A stretch of DNA of 64,000 bases from Marinobacter mangrovi (lineage in GTDB: Bacteria > Pseudomonadota > Gammaproteobacteria > Pseudomonadales > Oleiphilaceae). Location of the stretch: contig NZ_JAERVO010000003.1 in assembly GCF_016798325.1 (NCBI RefSeq), positions 310,001-374,000 of the forward strand. The letters are read 5' to 3'. This document shows, piece by piece, positions 17,607-26,341 of this stretch; the first letter of the stretch is position 1, and every line of letters starts with the position of its first letter. The notes below the pieces were generated by a model, which saw only the letters and a list, made by a program, of their open reading frames with translations, was not told the DNA's origin and searched no databases. A program made the translations under genes and the position numbers.

Positions 17607-18746
17607 TCAGGCGCTTTTCAGCAGCCCGTCGCTGACTTGGCCGAGGTGGTAGTCGGCATCGCCGAACTGCAGGTTGATCAGTGTCAGCCGCTTGAACAGG
17701 TGCGCGGCGAACATCTCGTCCGTGACGCCCATGCCGCCGTGCAACTGGACCGCCTGCTGGCCCACGTAGCGGGCCGACTGGCCGACCAGGGTCTTGGCCA
17801 TCGACACGGCTTCGCGCCGTTGTTTGCGGTCGTCGGAGTCCGCCATGCTGGCCGCCAGGATGGCCATGGATTTGGACTGCTCGGCGGCGATGAACATGTC
17901 CGCCAGACGGTGCTGAATGACCTGGAACTTGCCGATGGGCATACCAAACTGCTGGCGGGTCTTGACGTACTCCATGGTGGTCTCGTTGAGCGCTTCCATG
18001 GCGCCGACGGCTTCGGCGCACAGGGCGGCGATCGCCCGGTCCACGCCCTTCTCGATGATGGGCATGGCCTGGCCACGGGCACCGATGCGGTCGTCGTCAC
18101 TGACCATCACGCTGTCGAGGATCACGTCGGCCACCCGGTGACCGTCATGAGTGGTGTATTCCTCGATCTCGACGCCGGAAGTGTCGTGGTTGACCAGGAA
18201 CAGGGACACCGGCTCTGTCGGCCGCCCGCCCCGGCGCCCGGAGACGATCAGGTAGTGGGCGCCGGCGGCATTCAGAACCGCTGTCTTGCGCCCGTTCAGG
18301 ATGTAGTCGTTGCCGTGTTTCTGGATCTCCGTTCTCACGTAATCCAGGTTATGACGCCCGCCGGGTTCCTGATGGGCCAAGGCCAGGAATTCCTCGCCGG
18401 TAGCGATTTTCGGCAGGATCCGCTCTTTCTGCTCGTCGGAACCGGCATCCTGGATGATGCCGCCGCCCAGCACAACGGTGGACAGGTAGGGTTCGACCAC
18501 CAACGCACGGCCGAAACTTTCCATCACCAGCAGGGTGTCCATCGCATTACCGCCCAGGCCGCCGTATTCCTCCGGCAGGGTGTAGCCCAGCAGACCCATT
18601 TCCGCGAACGCGTTCCAGGTCGGCTTGTCCAGACTCTGGCCGGCGGCAATGATCTCCTTGCGCTTTTCAAAGCCGTATTCGTTGGCCAGGAAGCGACGCA
18701 GGGAGTCCTGCAGCATTTGCTGTTCTTCGGTGAGATTGAAATTCAT
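17607..18746 (-). CDS. Acyl-CoA dehydrogenase, partner subunit
   Basis: This 379-residue protein has the three ACAD domains. The N-terminal helical part contains LPEEYGGLGG, the middle beta domain FLALAHQEPGGRHNLDYV, and the C-terminal domain the flavin-contacting QAVQLHGGMGVTDEM. The start at 18746 has GGAGG upstream. It lies 13 bp after a second, divergent ACAD gene. Such side-by-side unequal ACAD genes often form alpha2beta2 enzymes in sterol and bile-acid degraders; that assembly is inference here. Confidence 0.92.
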   Translation of the reverse strand: MNFNLTEEQQMLQDSLRRFLANEYGFEKRKEIIAAGQSLDKPTWNAFAEMGLLGYTLPEEYGGLGGNAMDTLLVMESFGRALVVEPYLSTVVLGGGIIQDAGSDEQKERILPKIATGEEFLALAHQEPGGRHNLDYVRTEIQKHGNDYILNGRKTAVLNAAGAHYLIVSGRRGGRPTEPVSLFLVNHDTSGVEIEEYTTHDGHRVADVILDSVMVSDDDRIGARGQAMPIIEKGVDRAIAALCAEAVGAMEALNETTMEYVKTRQQFGMPIGKFQVIQHRLADMFIAAEQSKSMAILAASMADSDDRKQRREAVSMAKTLVGQSARYVGQQAVQLHGGMGVTDEMFAAHLFKRLTLINLQFGDADYHLGQVSDGLLKSA

Positions 18747-18759
18747 GATGCGCGCCTCC

Positions 18760-19947
18760 TTACAGTCCCAGAACCCGTTGGGCGATGATGTTGCGCTGGA
18801 TCTCGTTGGACCCGCCAAAAATCGACAGCTTGCGCATGTTGAAGTAGTCGCCGGCGGCCGGTGTGGCGTCGGGCGAGCCAACGCGGGATCCGGGGTAGTC
18901 CAGCTCCAGCGCTTCCGGAATGTGCGCCAGGGCGTCGGGCCCCACCGCTTCCATCATCAGCTCGAACAGCGCCTGGCCGATCTCGGTGCCGCGAATCTTC
19001 AGGATCGAGGCCTGCGGACCGGGACCGTTCTCATCGGTCAGAACGCGCAACACGGTCAGCTCCAGGGCCTTAAGCTCGATCTCCAACTGAGCCAGGCGGT
19101 CGCGGAAACGGGTGTTTTCAATGAGCACCCGGTCGCCGTCCGGCTGCTCCTCGGCAATTTCCCGGAGCCGTTTCATCATGGCTTTCCACTGGCCGACGTT
19201 GGCCAGGCCGGTGCGCTCATGGCCCAGCAGGAACTTGGCGTAGGTCCAGCCCTTGTTCTCCTCGCCAACGAGGTTTTCCACAGGCACCTTCACGTTGTCG
19301 AAGTAGACCTCGTTAATCTCGTGCTCGCCGTCGAGCATGATGATCGGCCGCACGTCGATACCGGGGGTGTTCATATCGATCAGCAGGAAGGAAATGCCTT
19401 CCTGTGGCTTGCCCTCGTTGCTGGTGCGCACGAGGCAAAAGATCCAGTTGGCGTGCTGGCCCAGGGTGGTCCAGGTCTTCTGACCGTTGACGATGTAATG
19501 ATCGCCTTCGCGAACTGCCTTGGTCTTCAGCGAGGCGAGGTCGGAACCGGCGCCGGGCTCGGAATAGCCCTGGCACCACCAGTCCTCGCCGCTGAGGATG
19601 CGCGGCAGGTACTTCTGCTTCTGCTCTTCATTGCCGAAGGCCATGATCACCGGGGCGACCATGCGCAAGCCGAAGTCCAGCTGGCGTGGTGCACCGGCGA
19701 GGGCGCATTCCTCCTCGAAAATCAGCTGTTCGACGGGCGACCAGCCCGGCCCGCCGTGTTCCTTGGGCCAGGACGAAGCGCCCCAGCCCTTGTCGAACAG
19801 AATCTTCTGCCAGCGCTGGGTCATCGCCTTGTCCGGGCGCAGGCGTTTTTTGACGCGGTCACGAATGTCTTTGGGGAGATTGTCTTTCAGGAACCGGCGC
19901 ACTTCCTCGCGGAAGGTCGCCTGCTCGGGGGTATAGTTCAGGTCCAT
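18760..19947 (-). CDS. Acyl-CoA dehydrogenase
   Basis: This 395-residue flavoenzyme shows ACAD signatures in order: SWPKEHGGPGW, the middle-domain GYSEPGAGSDLASLKTKAV, and the C-terminal FGGSNEIQRNIIAQRVLGL. It introduces the alpha,beta double bond into an acyl-CoA and passes electrons to ETF. It is the first gene of the ACAD-ACAD-SDR set. The substrate is unknown. Its upstream region (305 bp) carries an inverted repeat rather than an obvious operator. Confidence 0.93.
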   Translation of the reverse strand: MDLNYTPEQATFREEVRRFLKDNLPKDIRDRVKKRLRPDKAMTQRWQKILFDKGWGASSWPKEHGGPGWSPVEQLIFEEECALAGAPRQLDFGLRMVAPVIMAFGNEEQKQKYLPRILSGEDWWCQGYSEPGAGSDLASLKTKAVREGDHYIVNGQKTWTTLGQHANWIFCLVRTSNEGKPQEGISFLLIDMNTPGIDVRPIIMLDGEHEINEVYFDNVKVPVENLVGEENKGWTYAKFLLGHERTGLANVGQWKAMMKRLREIAEEQPDGDRVLIENTRFRDRLAQLEIELKALELTVLRVLTDENGPGPQASILKIRGTEIGQALFELMMEAVGPDALAHIPEALELDYPGSRVGSPDATPAAGDYFNMRKLSIFGGSNEIQRNIIAQRVLGL

Positions 19948-20252
19948 GGCTAACCTCGTTGTCAGGTCGACGTCTGGAAACGCTGTCTTGTTGTGGGTGC
20001 TCGTTTTAAATGTAGCTGATGGTTTGGCTTTCGGTGGTGGCCGGATTGATGCCAGGGTTTCCAGGCCGTGATACCTGGCCTGGAGTGACCGGTTACGCTC
20101 CCTCTCCCCTTGCGGGAGAGGGCCGGGGAGAGGGGGATCGGTTGTCTTGGCGCCCGGTGAATCCAGGTGCAGACGTCCAACTCGTCTCCCCCTCTCCCCA
20201 AACCCCTCTCCCGCCAGGGGCGAGGGGCTTAAAAGACCAAACCTCGGCGATA
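19948..20252. other. Intergenic region with inverted repeat
   Basis: This 305-bp gap separates the thiolase stop from the acyl-CoA dehydrogenase start on the minus strand. About half of it is the repeat pair at 20099-20228. No gene is seen. Short open frames here come from the repeat's low complexity. Confidence 0.6.
20099..20228. repeat. Purine/pyrimidine-rich inverted repeat
   Basis: The left arm (20099-20138, with CCCTCTCCCC, CGGGAGAGGG and GGGGAGAGGGGG) pairs with the right arm (20184-20228), which is its imperfect reverse complement. About 45 bp separate them. Similar CCCTCTCCC/GGGAGAGGG elements are common intergenic repeats in high-GC gammaproteobacteria. It could form a large hairpin inside a fadB-thiolase-acad transcript. 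Confidence 0.65.
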
Positions 20253-21434
20253 TCAGGCGACCTCAAACAGCCCGGCTGCACCCATACCGGTGCCGACGCA
20301 CATGGTCACCACCACGTACTTTACGCCGCGCCGTTTGCCTTCGATCAGCGCGTGGCCGACCAGGCGGGAACCGGTGGTGCCGTAGGGGTGGCCCACGGCG
20401 ATCGCGCCGCCGTTGACGTTCAGGCGATCCATGGGGATGCCCAGCTTCTCCTGGCAATACAGCACCTGGACGGCGAAGGCTTCGTTCAGCTCCCACAGGC
20501 CGATGTCGTCAACGGTCAGACCGTGGCGTTTAAGCAGTTTGGGGACCGCAAACACCGGGCCGATGCCCATCTCGTCCGGCTCACAGCCGGCCACGGCAAA
20601 GCCGCGGAAGATCCCCAGTGGCTCGATGTTGCGCTGCTCCGCCAGAGTGCCGTCCATCAGCACGCAGGCGGACGCGCCGTCAGAGAACTGGCTGGCGTTA
20701 CCGGCCGTGACCACACCGCCGGGCATCGCCGAGCGGATCTTGCTGACGCCTTCCAGGTTGGTGTCCGGGCGGATGCCTTCGTCCTGGCTGACGGTGACTT
20801 CCTTCGTGCTCAACTGGCCGGTGGCCTTGTCCGCGACGCCCATGGTGGTGGTGATGGGCACGATCTCGTCGTCGAATTTGCCGTCTTCACGGGCCTGGGC
20901 GGCCAGTTGCTGGGAGCGCACACCGTACTCGTCCATGGCTTCCTTCTTGATGCCATAGCGCTCCGCGACGGTTTCCGCCGTCTGCAGCATGGACCAGTAG
21001 AGTTCCGGCTTGTGCCTGGCCAGCCAGGGTTCCATCAGGTAGTTCTGGTTGACGTTGGCCTGGACGGTGGAGATGGACTCCACACCGCCGGCGACCATCA
21101 CGGGCACCTTATCCACAGCGATGTGCTGGGCGGCCATGGCAATGGCCTGCAGGCCGGACGAGCAGAAGCGGTTGATAGTAGCGCCGCCGACGGTGACCGG
21201 CAGACCGGCGCGGATCGCGCCCATGCGGGCCACGTCGTTACCGGTGGAGCCCTCCGGTAGCGCGCAGCCCATCAGCACGTCTTCGATTTCGTTGGGATCG
21301 ACCTTGGAGCGCTCGACCGCGTGCTGGATGGCGTGGCCGGCCAGGGTGGCGCCGTGGGTCATGTTCAGCCCGCCGCGCCAGGACTTGGCCAGCGGCGTAC
21401 GGGCGGTGGATACGATGACGACATCATTGGACAT
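20253..21434 (-). CDS. Thiolase (acetyl-CoA C-acyltransferase)
   Basis: This 393-residue enzyme has the catalytic Cys91 in [10 protein letters not shown]. Near the C-terminus are the His motif [16 protein letters not shown] and the second active-site Cys in [14 protein letters not shown]. It performs the last step of beta-oxidation, cleaving a 3-ketoacyl-CoA. An AGGAG ribosome binding site precedes the ATG at 21434. It follows the hydratase/dehydrogenase gene by 68 bp, in the order of a beta-oxidation operon. Confidence 0.94.
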   Translation of the reverse strand: MSNDVVIVSTARTPLAKSWRGGLNMTHGATLAGHAIQHAVERSKVDPNEIEDVLMGCALPEGSTGNDVARMGAIRAGLPVTVGGATINRFCSSGLQAIAMAAQHIAVDKVPVMVAGGVESISTVQANVNQNYLMEPWLARHKPELYWSMLQTAETVAERYGIKKEAMDEYGVRSQQLAAQAREDGKFDDEIVPITTTMGVADKATGQLSTKEVTVSQDEGIRPDTNLEGVSKIRSAMPGGVVTAGNASQFSDGASACVLMDGTLAEQRNIEPLGIFRGFAVAGCEPDEMGIGPVFAVPKLLKRHGLTVDDIGLWELNEAFAVQVLYCQEKLGIPMDRLNVNGGAIAVGHPYGTTGSRLVGHALIEGKRRGVKYVVVTMCVGTGMGAAGLFEVA

Positions 21435-21502
21435 AACAATTCTCCTGTTGGCGGGCCTGCCCGGGGGCAACCCCGCTTGAATGCGTTGACCGGATACGCG
21501 AG

Positions 21503-23602
21503 TTATTTGGAGCGCTCATCGAAACGCTTGCCTTCGGCGGCGCAGCGCGCCAGCAGCGGCGCCGGTTCCCAGAAGCCCGGCTGGGTGTGGGTGTCGGCGA
21601 AGGGTTCCATGGCGCGGACCACATTGGGCAGGCCCACTTCCTCGGCGTAGTGCATGGGGCCGCCGCGGAACACCGGGAAGCCGTAGCCGGTCAGGTACAC
21701 CATGTCGATGTCGGAGGCGCGCTGGGCGATGCCCTCGTCCAGCAGGCGGGCGCCCTCGTTGACCAGGGCGTAGACGCAGCGCTCGACGATTTCCTGGTTG
21801 CTGATCTTGCGCGGGGTGATGCCCAGCTCGGCGCGGACCTCGTCCACCACCTTGTCCACTTCCGGGTCGTGCAGGGCGTTGCGGTTGCCCGGTTCATAGC
21901 AGTAGAAGCCGGCGCCGGTCTTCTGGCCGTAGCGGCCCATCTCACACAGGCGATCGGCGACGACCATCTTCGTCATGTCCGGGTGCTCGGCATACAGGCG
22001 CTTGCGGATGGCCCAGCCGATGTCGCCGCCAGCCAGGTCTGCCATTCGCAGCGGGCCCATGGCAAAGCCGAACTTCTCGATGGCCTTGTCGATCTGCTGG
22101 ACGGTGGCGCCTTCTTCCAGCATCAGGATGGCTTCGCGCTGGTACTGGTTGATCATGCGGTTGCCGATGAAGCCGTCGCAGACGCCGGAGACCACAGCGG
22201 TCTTCTTGATGGTCTTGGCCAGTTTCATGGCGGTGGCCAGCACGTCCTTGGCGGTCTTGTCGCCACGAACCACTTCCAGCAGCTTCATGATGTTGGCCGG
22301 GCTGAAGAAGTGCAGACCGATGACGTCTTCCGGGCGTTTGGTGAAGCTCGCGATCTTGTTCAGATCCAGGGTGGAGGTGTTGGAGGCGAGGATCGCGCCC
22401 GGCTTGCAGGTCGCGTCCAGCGTCTCGAAGACGGACTGTTTGACGCCCATTTCCTCGAACACCGCTTCGATCACCAGATCGACGTCCTTCAGGTCGTCAT
22501 AGGACAGGCTGGGCGTGAGCAGATCCATGCAGGCTTTCGCCTTGTCTTCGCTCATCTTGCCTTTCTTCACACGGCCTTCGTAAACCTTCTGGATGGCCGC
22601 CACGCCGCGGTCCAGGCCTTCCTGCTTCATTTCCACCAGGGTGACCGGGATGCCTGCGTTGAGGAAGTTGATGGTAATGCCCGTACCCATGGTGCCGCCG
22701 CCGATCACGCCCACTTGCTTAATGTCGCGGGTTGGAGTGTCGCTGGGCACGTCGGCGATCTTGCTGGTCAAGCGCTCGGCAAAGAAAGCATGGCGCAGGG
22801 CCTTGGATTCCGGCGTCTGCAGAAGATTGGCGAAGGCTTCGCGCTCGACCGCCATGCCCTGGTCAAACGGCTTGGTGACGGCGGCTTCCACGGCGTCCAC
22901 GCACTTCAGCGGCGCCGGGTAGTTCTTGGCGACCGCGCCCACGGTGTTGCGGGCGAACATGAAGAAGCCTTCCGGGTTGGCGTGGGTCGCTTTCAGGTCG
23001 CGCACGCGCTTGAGCGGCAGCTTCTCGGCAACGACCTTTTTCGCGTAAGACAGCGCGCCTTCGAGCAGGTCGCCGTCGACGATGTCATCGAACAGCGGGC
23101 TGCCCTGGAACTGTTTGGCCGGCACGGCGGCGCCGGAGACGATCATGTTCAGGGCGTGCTCGACGCCGATCACCCGCGGCAGGCGCTGGGTACCGCCGGC
23201 ACCGGGCAGAATGCCCAGCTTCACTTCCGGCAGGGAAATCTGCGCGTCCGGCTTGGCGACGCGGTAGTGACAGCCCAGCGCCAGCTCCAGGCCACCGCCC
23301 ATGCAGGCGCCGCTGATGGCTGCAATCACCGGCTTCTTCGCTGTCTCGAGGTAGTTAATGACGGTGGTCAGGATGGGCTCGGCCAGCATTTTCGGCGTGC
23401 CGAACTCGCTGATGTCGGCGCCGCCGGAGAAGGCACGGTCAGAACCGATCAGGAGCACGGCCTTGATAGCGTCATCGCTTTCGGCCGTTTTGATGCCATC
23501 CACAATCCCCTGGCGCAGGGTCAGCCCCAGGCCGTTCACCGGCGGGTTATCCAGGCGGATAACGGCGATCTCGCCGTTCACGTCGTAGTGCGCGCTACTC
23601 AT
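21503..23602 (-). CDS. Fused enoyl-CoA hydratase / 3-hydroxyacyl-CoA dehydrogenase
   Basis: This 699-residue bifunctional FadB/FadJ-type protein has an N-terminal crotonase domain (about 1-190) with the two catalytic Glu residues E106 (GGGLELALG) and E126 ([14 protein letters not shown]). It then has an NAD-binding 3-hydroxyacyl-CoA dehydrogenase domain starting GGGTMGTG at 301-308, with [15 protein letters not shown] containing the catalytic His. The true start is 23602 (AAGGAG upstream); a longer frame reaches into the operator region. Two dyad operators lie in its promoter region. Confidence 0.95.
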   Translation of the reverse strand: MSSAHYDVNGEIAVIRLDNPPVNGLGLTLRQGIVDGIKTAESDDAIKAVLLIGSDRAFSGGADISEFGTPKMLAEPILTTVINYLETAKKPVIAAISGACMGGGLELALGCHYRVAKPDAQISLPEVKLGILPGAGGTQRLPRVIGVEHALNMIVSGAAVPAKQFQGSPLFDDIVDGDLLEGALSYAKKVVAEKLPLKRVRDLKATHANPEGFFMFARNTVGAVAKNYPAPLKCVDAVEAAVTKPFDQGMAVEREAFANLLQTPESKALRHAFFAERLTSKIADVPSDTPTRDIKQVGVIGGGTMGTGITINFLNAGIPVTLVEMKQEGLDRGVAAIQKVYEGRVKKGKMSEDKAKACMDLLTPSLSYDDLKDVDLVIEAVFEEMGVKQSVFETLDATCKPGAILASNTSTLDLNKIASFTKRPEDVIGLHFFSPANIMKLLEVVRGDKTAKDVLATAMKLAKTIKKTAVVSGVCDGFIGNRMINQYQREAILMLEEGATVQQIDKAIEKFGFAMGPLRMADLAGGDIGWAIRKRLYAEHPDMTKMVVADRLCEMGRYGQKTGAGFYCYEPGNRNALHDPEVDKVVDEVRAELGITPRKISNQEIVERCVYALVNEGARLLDEGIAQRASDIDMVYLTGYGFPVFRGGPMHYAEEVGLPNVVRAMEPFADTHTQPGFWEPAPLLARCAAEGKRFDERSK

Positions 23603-23695
23603 CGCGTTGCTCCTTGTTGGCAGGCGGGGCGAACCATGGCGCCGACCCGCGCGAAAGATGGAAGACAGGTGCCGGAGTCGTCGGGTGATGGCTCC

Positions 23696-23732
23696 ATACA
23701 CTGGTGTATTGTTTTTCCGTACACTAATGTAT
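23696..23732. promoter_or_regulatory. Paired dyad operator of the beta-oxidation genes
   Basis: ATACACTGGTGTAT (23696-23709) and GTACACTAATGTAT (23719-23732) are 14-bp dyads with half-site ATACAC, 23 bp apart. They stand between the divergent fused hydratase and TetR genes. A possible minus-strand -35 TTGACC (23749-23744) puts its -10 inside the second site, which fits repression. The same dyad recurs at 27256. Confidence 0.8.
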
Positions 23733-23809
23733 GTTGTGGGTGCGGTCAACGCTTGGCCGGTTCATGTAGAATCCCACGTCATGATGTCAGGACAGGAACA
23801 GAGTGCTGT

Positions 23810-24430
23810 ATGAGTGAAGCCAAAACCCGGAGTACGCGCAGACCGGCGTCGTCCGGCGACAAGACCCAGTTGACGCGCGATCACTGGCTGGACGCCGCCG
23901 CCGGTGAAGTGGCCTCCAGCGGATTCAGCCATCTACGGGTGCTGACGCTGGCCAAGAAGCTCGGCGTGACACGGGGCAGTTTCTACTGGCATTTCAAGGA
24001 CCATGAGGATCTGGTGGTCAGCTTCCTGAATCGCTGGCGCGACCGCCGCCTGCACGAACTGCAGTATTGGAAGCCCCAGGGCGGGGACGTGGAAACCGAA
24101 TTGCGCAAGATCCTCGAACTGCTGCTCACCGATGCAGCCCGCAACGTGCGCCGGTTGCAGGTGGAGTTGGCGGTGCGCGATTTTGCCCGCCGTAACGCGT
24201 ACGCCGCCGAATTGGTGGCCCAGGTGGACGAAGCGCGGATCAACCAGAATTGTGAGCTGTTCAGCCGCATCAGCAGTGACCCGGAGCGGACGAAAGACCT
24301 GTCGATGCTGCTGTATGTTGCGACCATCGGCTCCCAGGTGGTCCTGACCGGCCGCAGCGGAGAAGAAGACGATATCGGCCGTATTGAGGACCTGATGGCG
24401 CGCATCGTGATGGGCCAGCGGGATGCATGA
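23810..24430 (+). CDS. TetR-family regulator of the beta-oxidation genes
   Basis: This 206-residue protein has an N-terminal helix-turn-helix (about 36-66, SSGFSHLRVLTLAKKLGVTRGSFYWHFKDHEDLV) and a helical ligand domain. It diverges from the hydratase/thiolase genes, and the shared promoter contains two ATACAC-type dyads that are its probable operators. A third identical dyad precedes the epoxide-hydrolase-like gene at 27211. The ligand is likely an acyl-CoA or the pathway substrate (inference). Confidence 0.9.
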   Translation: MSEAKTRSTRRPASSGDKTQLTRDHWLDAAAGEVASSGFSHLRVLTLAKKLGVTRGSFYWHFKDHEDLVVSFLNRWRDRRLHELQYWKPQGGDVETELRKILELLLTDAARNVRRLQVELAVRDFARRNAYAAELVAQVDEARINQNCELFSRISSDPERTKDLSMLLYVATIGSQVVLTGRSGEEDDIGRIEDLMARIVMGQRDA

Positions 24431-24444
24431 CGGCTTCTTTAAGC

Positions 24445-24515
24445 TTTGGTAACGGCGCCGTAAATCGGGAACGTGATAGCGTGTCAGCAAACAAGGTGGC
24501 CAAGGAGTAACCGCC
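24445..24515 (+). repeat. Leader repeat, copy 1
   Basis: This 71-bp leader before the gene at 24516 matches the leader at 24964-25033 over most of its length. It shares TTTGGTAACGGC, CGGGAACGTGATAG and GGCCAAGGAGTAACCGCC. It includes the ribosome binding site (AAGGAG). The duplication therefore covers promoter and gene. Confidence 0.8.
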
Positions 24516-24917
24516 ATGAAACGCTTGCTGATGACCGTCGTTCTGCTGACAGGTTCGGTCGGTGTCGCCCATGCCCATGGCGATCACCACCGCCATCGCG
24601 ACCACGACTACCGTGACGATCACGACTACCGACATGATCACCATGACCGGTACGATCACGACGTCGTCGAGTATCGGGAGTACCGTGTGTACCGGGATTT
24701 GCCCCCGGGCCTTCGTAAAAAAGTCCACAGGGGCAGAGGGTTGCCACCAGGCTGGCACCGGAAGCTGCACCGTGGAGGCTATCTGCCTGTCGCCTACGAT
24801 CGATACTGGGAAGTTCGCCACGTCGACCGCCACTACGATCGGGTCCACATTGAGGACAAGGTCTATCGGGTGATTCGAGATACCCGTGAGATTGTCGACA
24901 TTCTGAACAATTCCTGA
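24516..24917 (+). CDS. Small exported protein with His/Asp-rich insert (paralogue 1)
   Basis: This 133-residue protein has a signal peptide (MKRLLMTVVLLTGSVGVAHA). A stretch of about 30 residues very rich in His, Asp, Tyr and Arg follows (from HGDHHRHRDHDYRDD to about residue 50), then a domain with two repeats of the LPPG-type motif (DLPPGLRKKVHRG and GLPPGWHRKLHRG). The same LPPG pattern occurs in RcnB/CigR-like periplasmic proteins. The insert could bind Ni, Co, Cu or Zn; this is inference. The ending VRHVDRHYDRVHIEDKVYRVIRDTREIVDILNNS is shared with the paralogue. Confidence 0.8.
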   Translation: MKRLLMTVVLLTGSVGVAHAHGDHHRHRDHDYRDDHDYRHDHHDRYDHDVVEYREYRVYRDLPPGLRKKVHRGRGLPPGWHRKLHRGGYLPVAYDRYWEVRHVDRHYDRVHIEDKVYRVIRDTREIVDILNNS

Positions 24918-24963
24918 GGACGATCGCCATCGCGAGTCGTCTCTCGGAACCACGGTTTTACCG

Positions 24964-25033
24964 TTTGGTAACGGCCCCTGAACCGGGAACGTGATAGGTT
25001 GCCGTCAATCCAGATGGCCAAGGAGTAACCGCC
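24964..25033 (+). repeat. Leader repeat, copy 2
   Basis: Second copy of the leader found at 24445-24515, directly before the gene at 25034. The conserved blocks include the stretch around CGGGAACGTGATAG and the ribosome binding site. It suggests both paralogues keep the same promoter. Confidence 0.8.
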
Positions 25034-25333
25034 ATGAAACGTGTATTGATGACTGCTGTTCTGATGACCGGAATCCTGGGAGTTGCCCACGCCGGCAACG
25101 CGCACCATGACGATTTGCCGCCGGGCCTGCAAAAGAAAGCCGATCGCGGTGAGTCGCTGCCTCCGGGGTGGCAGAAGAAGCTGCACCGCGGCGATCATCT
25201 GCCCGACGACTACTATCGCTATGGGGATGTTCACCATGTGGATGATCGCTACGACAGAGTCCGCATTGAAGATAAGGTATACCGCGTGATTCGCGACACC
25301 CGCGAGATTGTCGATATCCTCAACAACTCCTGA
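25034..25333 (+). CDS. Small exported protein (paralogue 2)
   Basis: This 99-residue protein has a signal peptide (MKRVLMTAVLMTGILGVAHA) and the same two LPPG repeats (DLPPGLQKKADRG, SLPPGWQKKLHRG) and C-terminal block as the upstream paralogue. It lacks the His/Asp-rich insert, keeping only a short HHDD. The two copies are in tandem with a 116-bp gap. It is RcnB/CigR-like by the repeat pattern and periplasmic by prediction. The function is unknown. Confidence 0.8.
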   Translation: MKRVLMTAVLMTGILGVAHAGNAHHDDLPPGLQKKADRGESLPPGWQKKLHRGDHLPDDYYRYGDVHHVDDRYDRVRIEDKVYRVIRDTREIVDILNNS

Positions 25334-25444
25334 CGACAAGCGGTGTCGCCAAAGCGACAGGTGACGCCGCGCTGCAGCATTTCTTTTGGGGTTACGCTAC
25401 CCTTTCGGTCCTGTTTCGAGGTTTTCGCGACAAGGACGTAGCCC

Positions 25445-26341
25445 ATGCCCATCGCCGCACATTACTGCCTGACGGTCCTGATCTGGGGGCTGACCTGGAC
25501 GGCGATTCGCCTGCAGGTGGAGTCGGCGCCTGTGGATATCTCCGTCTTCTATCGATTTGTGCTGGCGGCGGCGGTGACCCTGGGCGTGCTCAAGCTGGCG
25601 CGCCAACTTCCCAAATTGAGTCTGCTGCAGCATCGCTGGCTGGTGTTGCAGGGGCTGACCCTCTACAGCGTTAATTTCCTGCTGATCTACCGGGCTGCCG
25701 AGTCCATGACCTCCGGCCTGCTGGCGGTGGTGTTTTCCCTGGCGGCCCTGTTCAACGCCTTCAACGGTTGGCTGTTGCTGCGCCTGACGCCGAACCGGCG
25801 GATCTATCCCGCAGTGGCGTTGGGTGTGACCGGGGTGGCGCTGCTGTTCTGGACCGATCTGGAGTTGGGCAATGCCCGCGCTTCGGCCATCCTGTTCGCC
25901 CTGGCGGGCACTTACTGGTTCTCTTTCGGCAACCTGATCAGCCTCAAGGTCCGTGCGGCCGAGGTGCCGCTATTGGCGGGCAATGCCTGGGCGATGTTCT
26001 ACGGGGCGGTGATTTTGGGGGTGTGGTGCCTGATCAAGGGCGTTGAATGGCAGTTGCCGGCCGCACCCAGCTTCTGGGGCGCGACGCTGTTCCTCGCCAT
26101 TCCCGGCTCGATCATCGCGTTCTACAGCTACCTGACGGTGATCCGGACGCTCGGCGCCGACCGCGCGGGCTATGCCACCGTGTTGTTTCCGGTTGTCGCG
26201 CTGAGCGTGTCCACCTGGCTGGAGGGCTTCCAGTGGACGGCGCCCGCCGTTATCGGCGCCGTCCTGGCTTTGCTGGGCAACTACGTGCTGTTCCGCAAGC
26301 CGGCGGCCCCGAAAGCCGATGCCAGCACCTCCCGCCCCTGA
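25445..26341 (+). CDS. EamA/DMT-family transporter
   Basis: This 298-residue inner-membrane protein has about ten transmembrane helices in two repeated EamA units (about 1-135 and 145-285). The signatures WGLTWTAIRLQVE at the N-terminus and FLLIYRAAESMTSGLLAVVFSLAALFNA are typical of the drug/metabolite superfamily. The substrate is unknown. Its stop abuts that of the facing hydrolase. Confidence 0.9.
   Translation: MPIAAHYCLTVLIWGLTWTAIRLQVESAPVDISVFYRFVLAAAVTLGVLKLARQLPKLSLLQHRWLVLQGLTLYSVNFLLIYRAAESMTSGLLAVVFSLAALFNAFNGWLLLRLTPNRRIYPAVALGVTGVALLFWTDLELGNARASAILFALAGTYWFSFGNLISLKVRAAEVPLLAGNAWAMFYGAVILGVWCLIKGVEWQLPAAPSFWGATLFLAIPGSIIAFYSYLTVIRTLGADRAGYATVLFPVVALSVSTWLEGFQWTAPAVIGAVLALLGNYVLFRKPAAPKADASTSRP

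Noticed and set aside
21587-23809. A very long open frame on the plus strand running through the fused hydratase region into the TetR gene
   Set aside because: It is antisense to a well-supported FadB-type protein and its residue content is low-complexity (Ala, Gly, His, Gln, Leu). Only the TetR part from 23810 is real.
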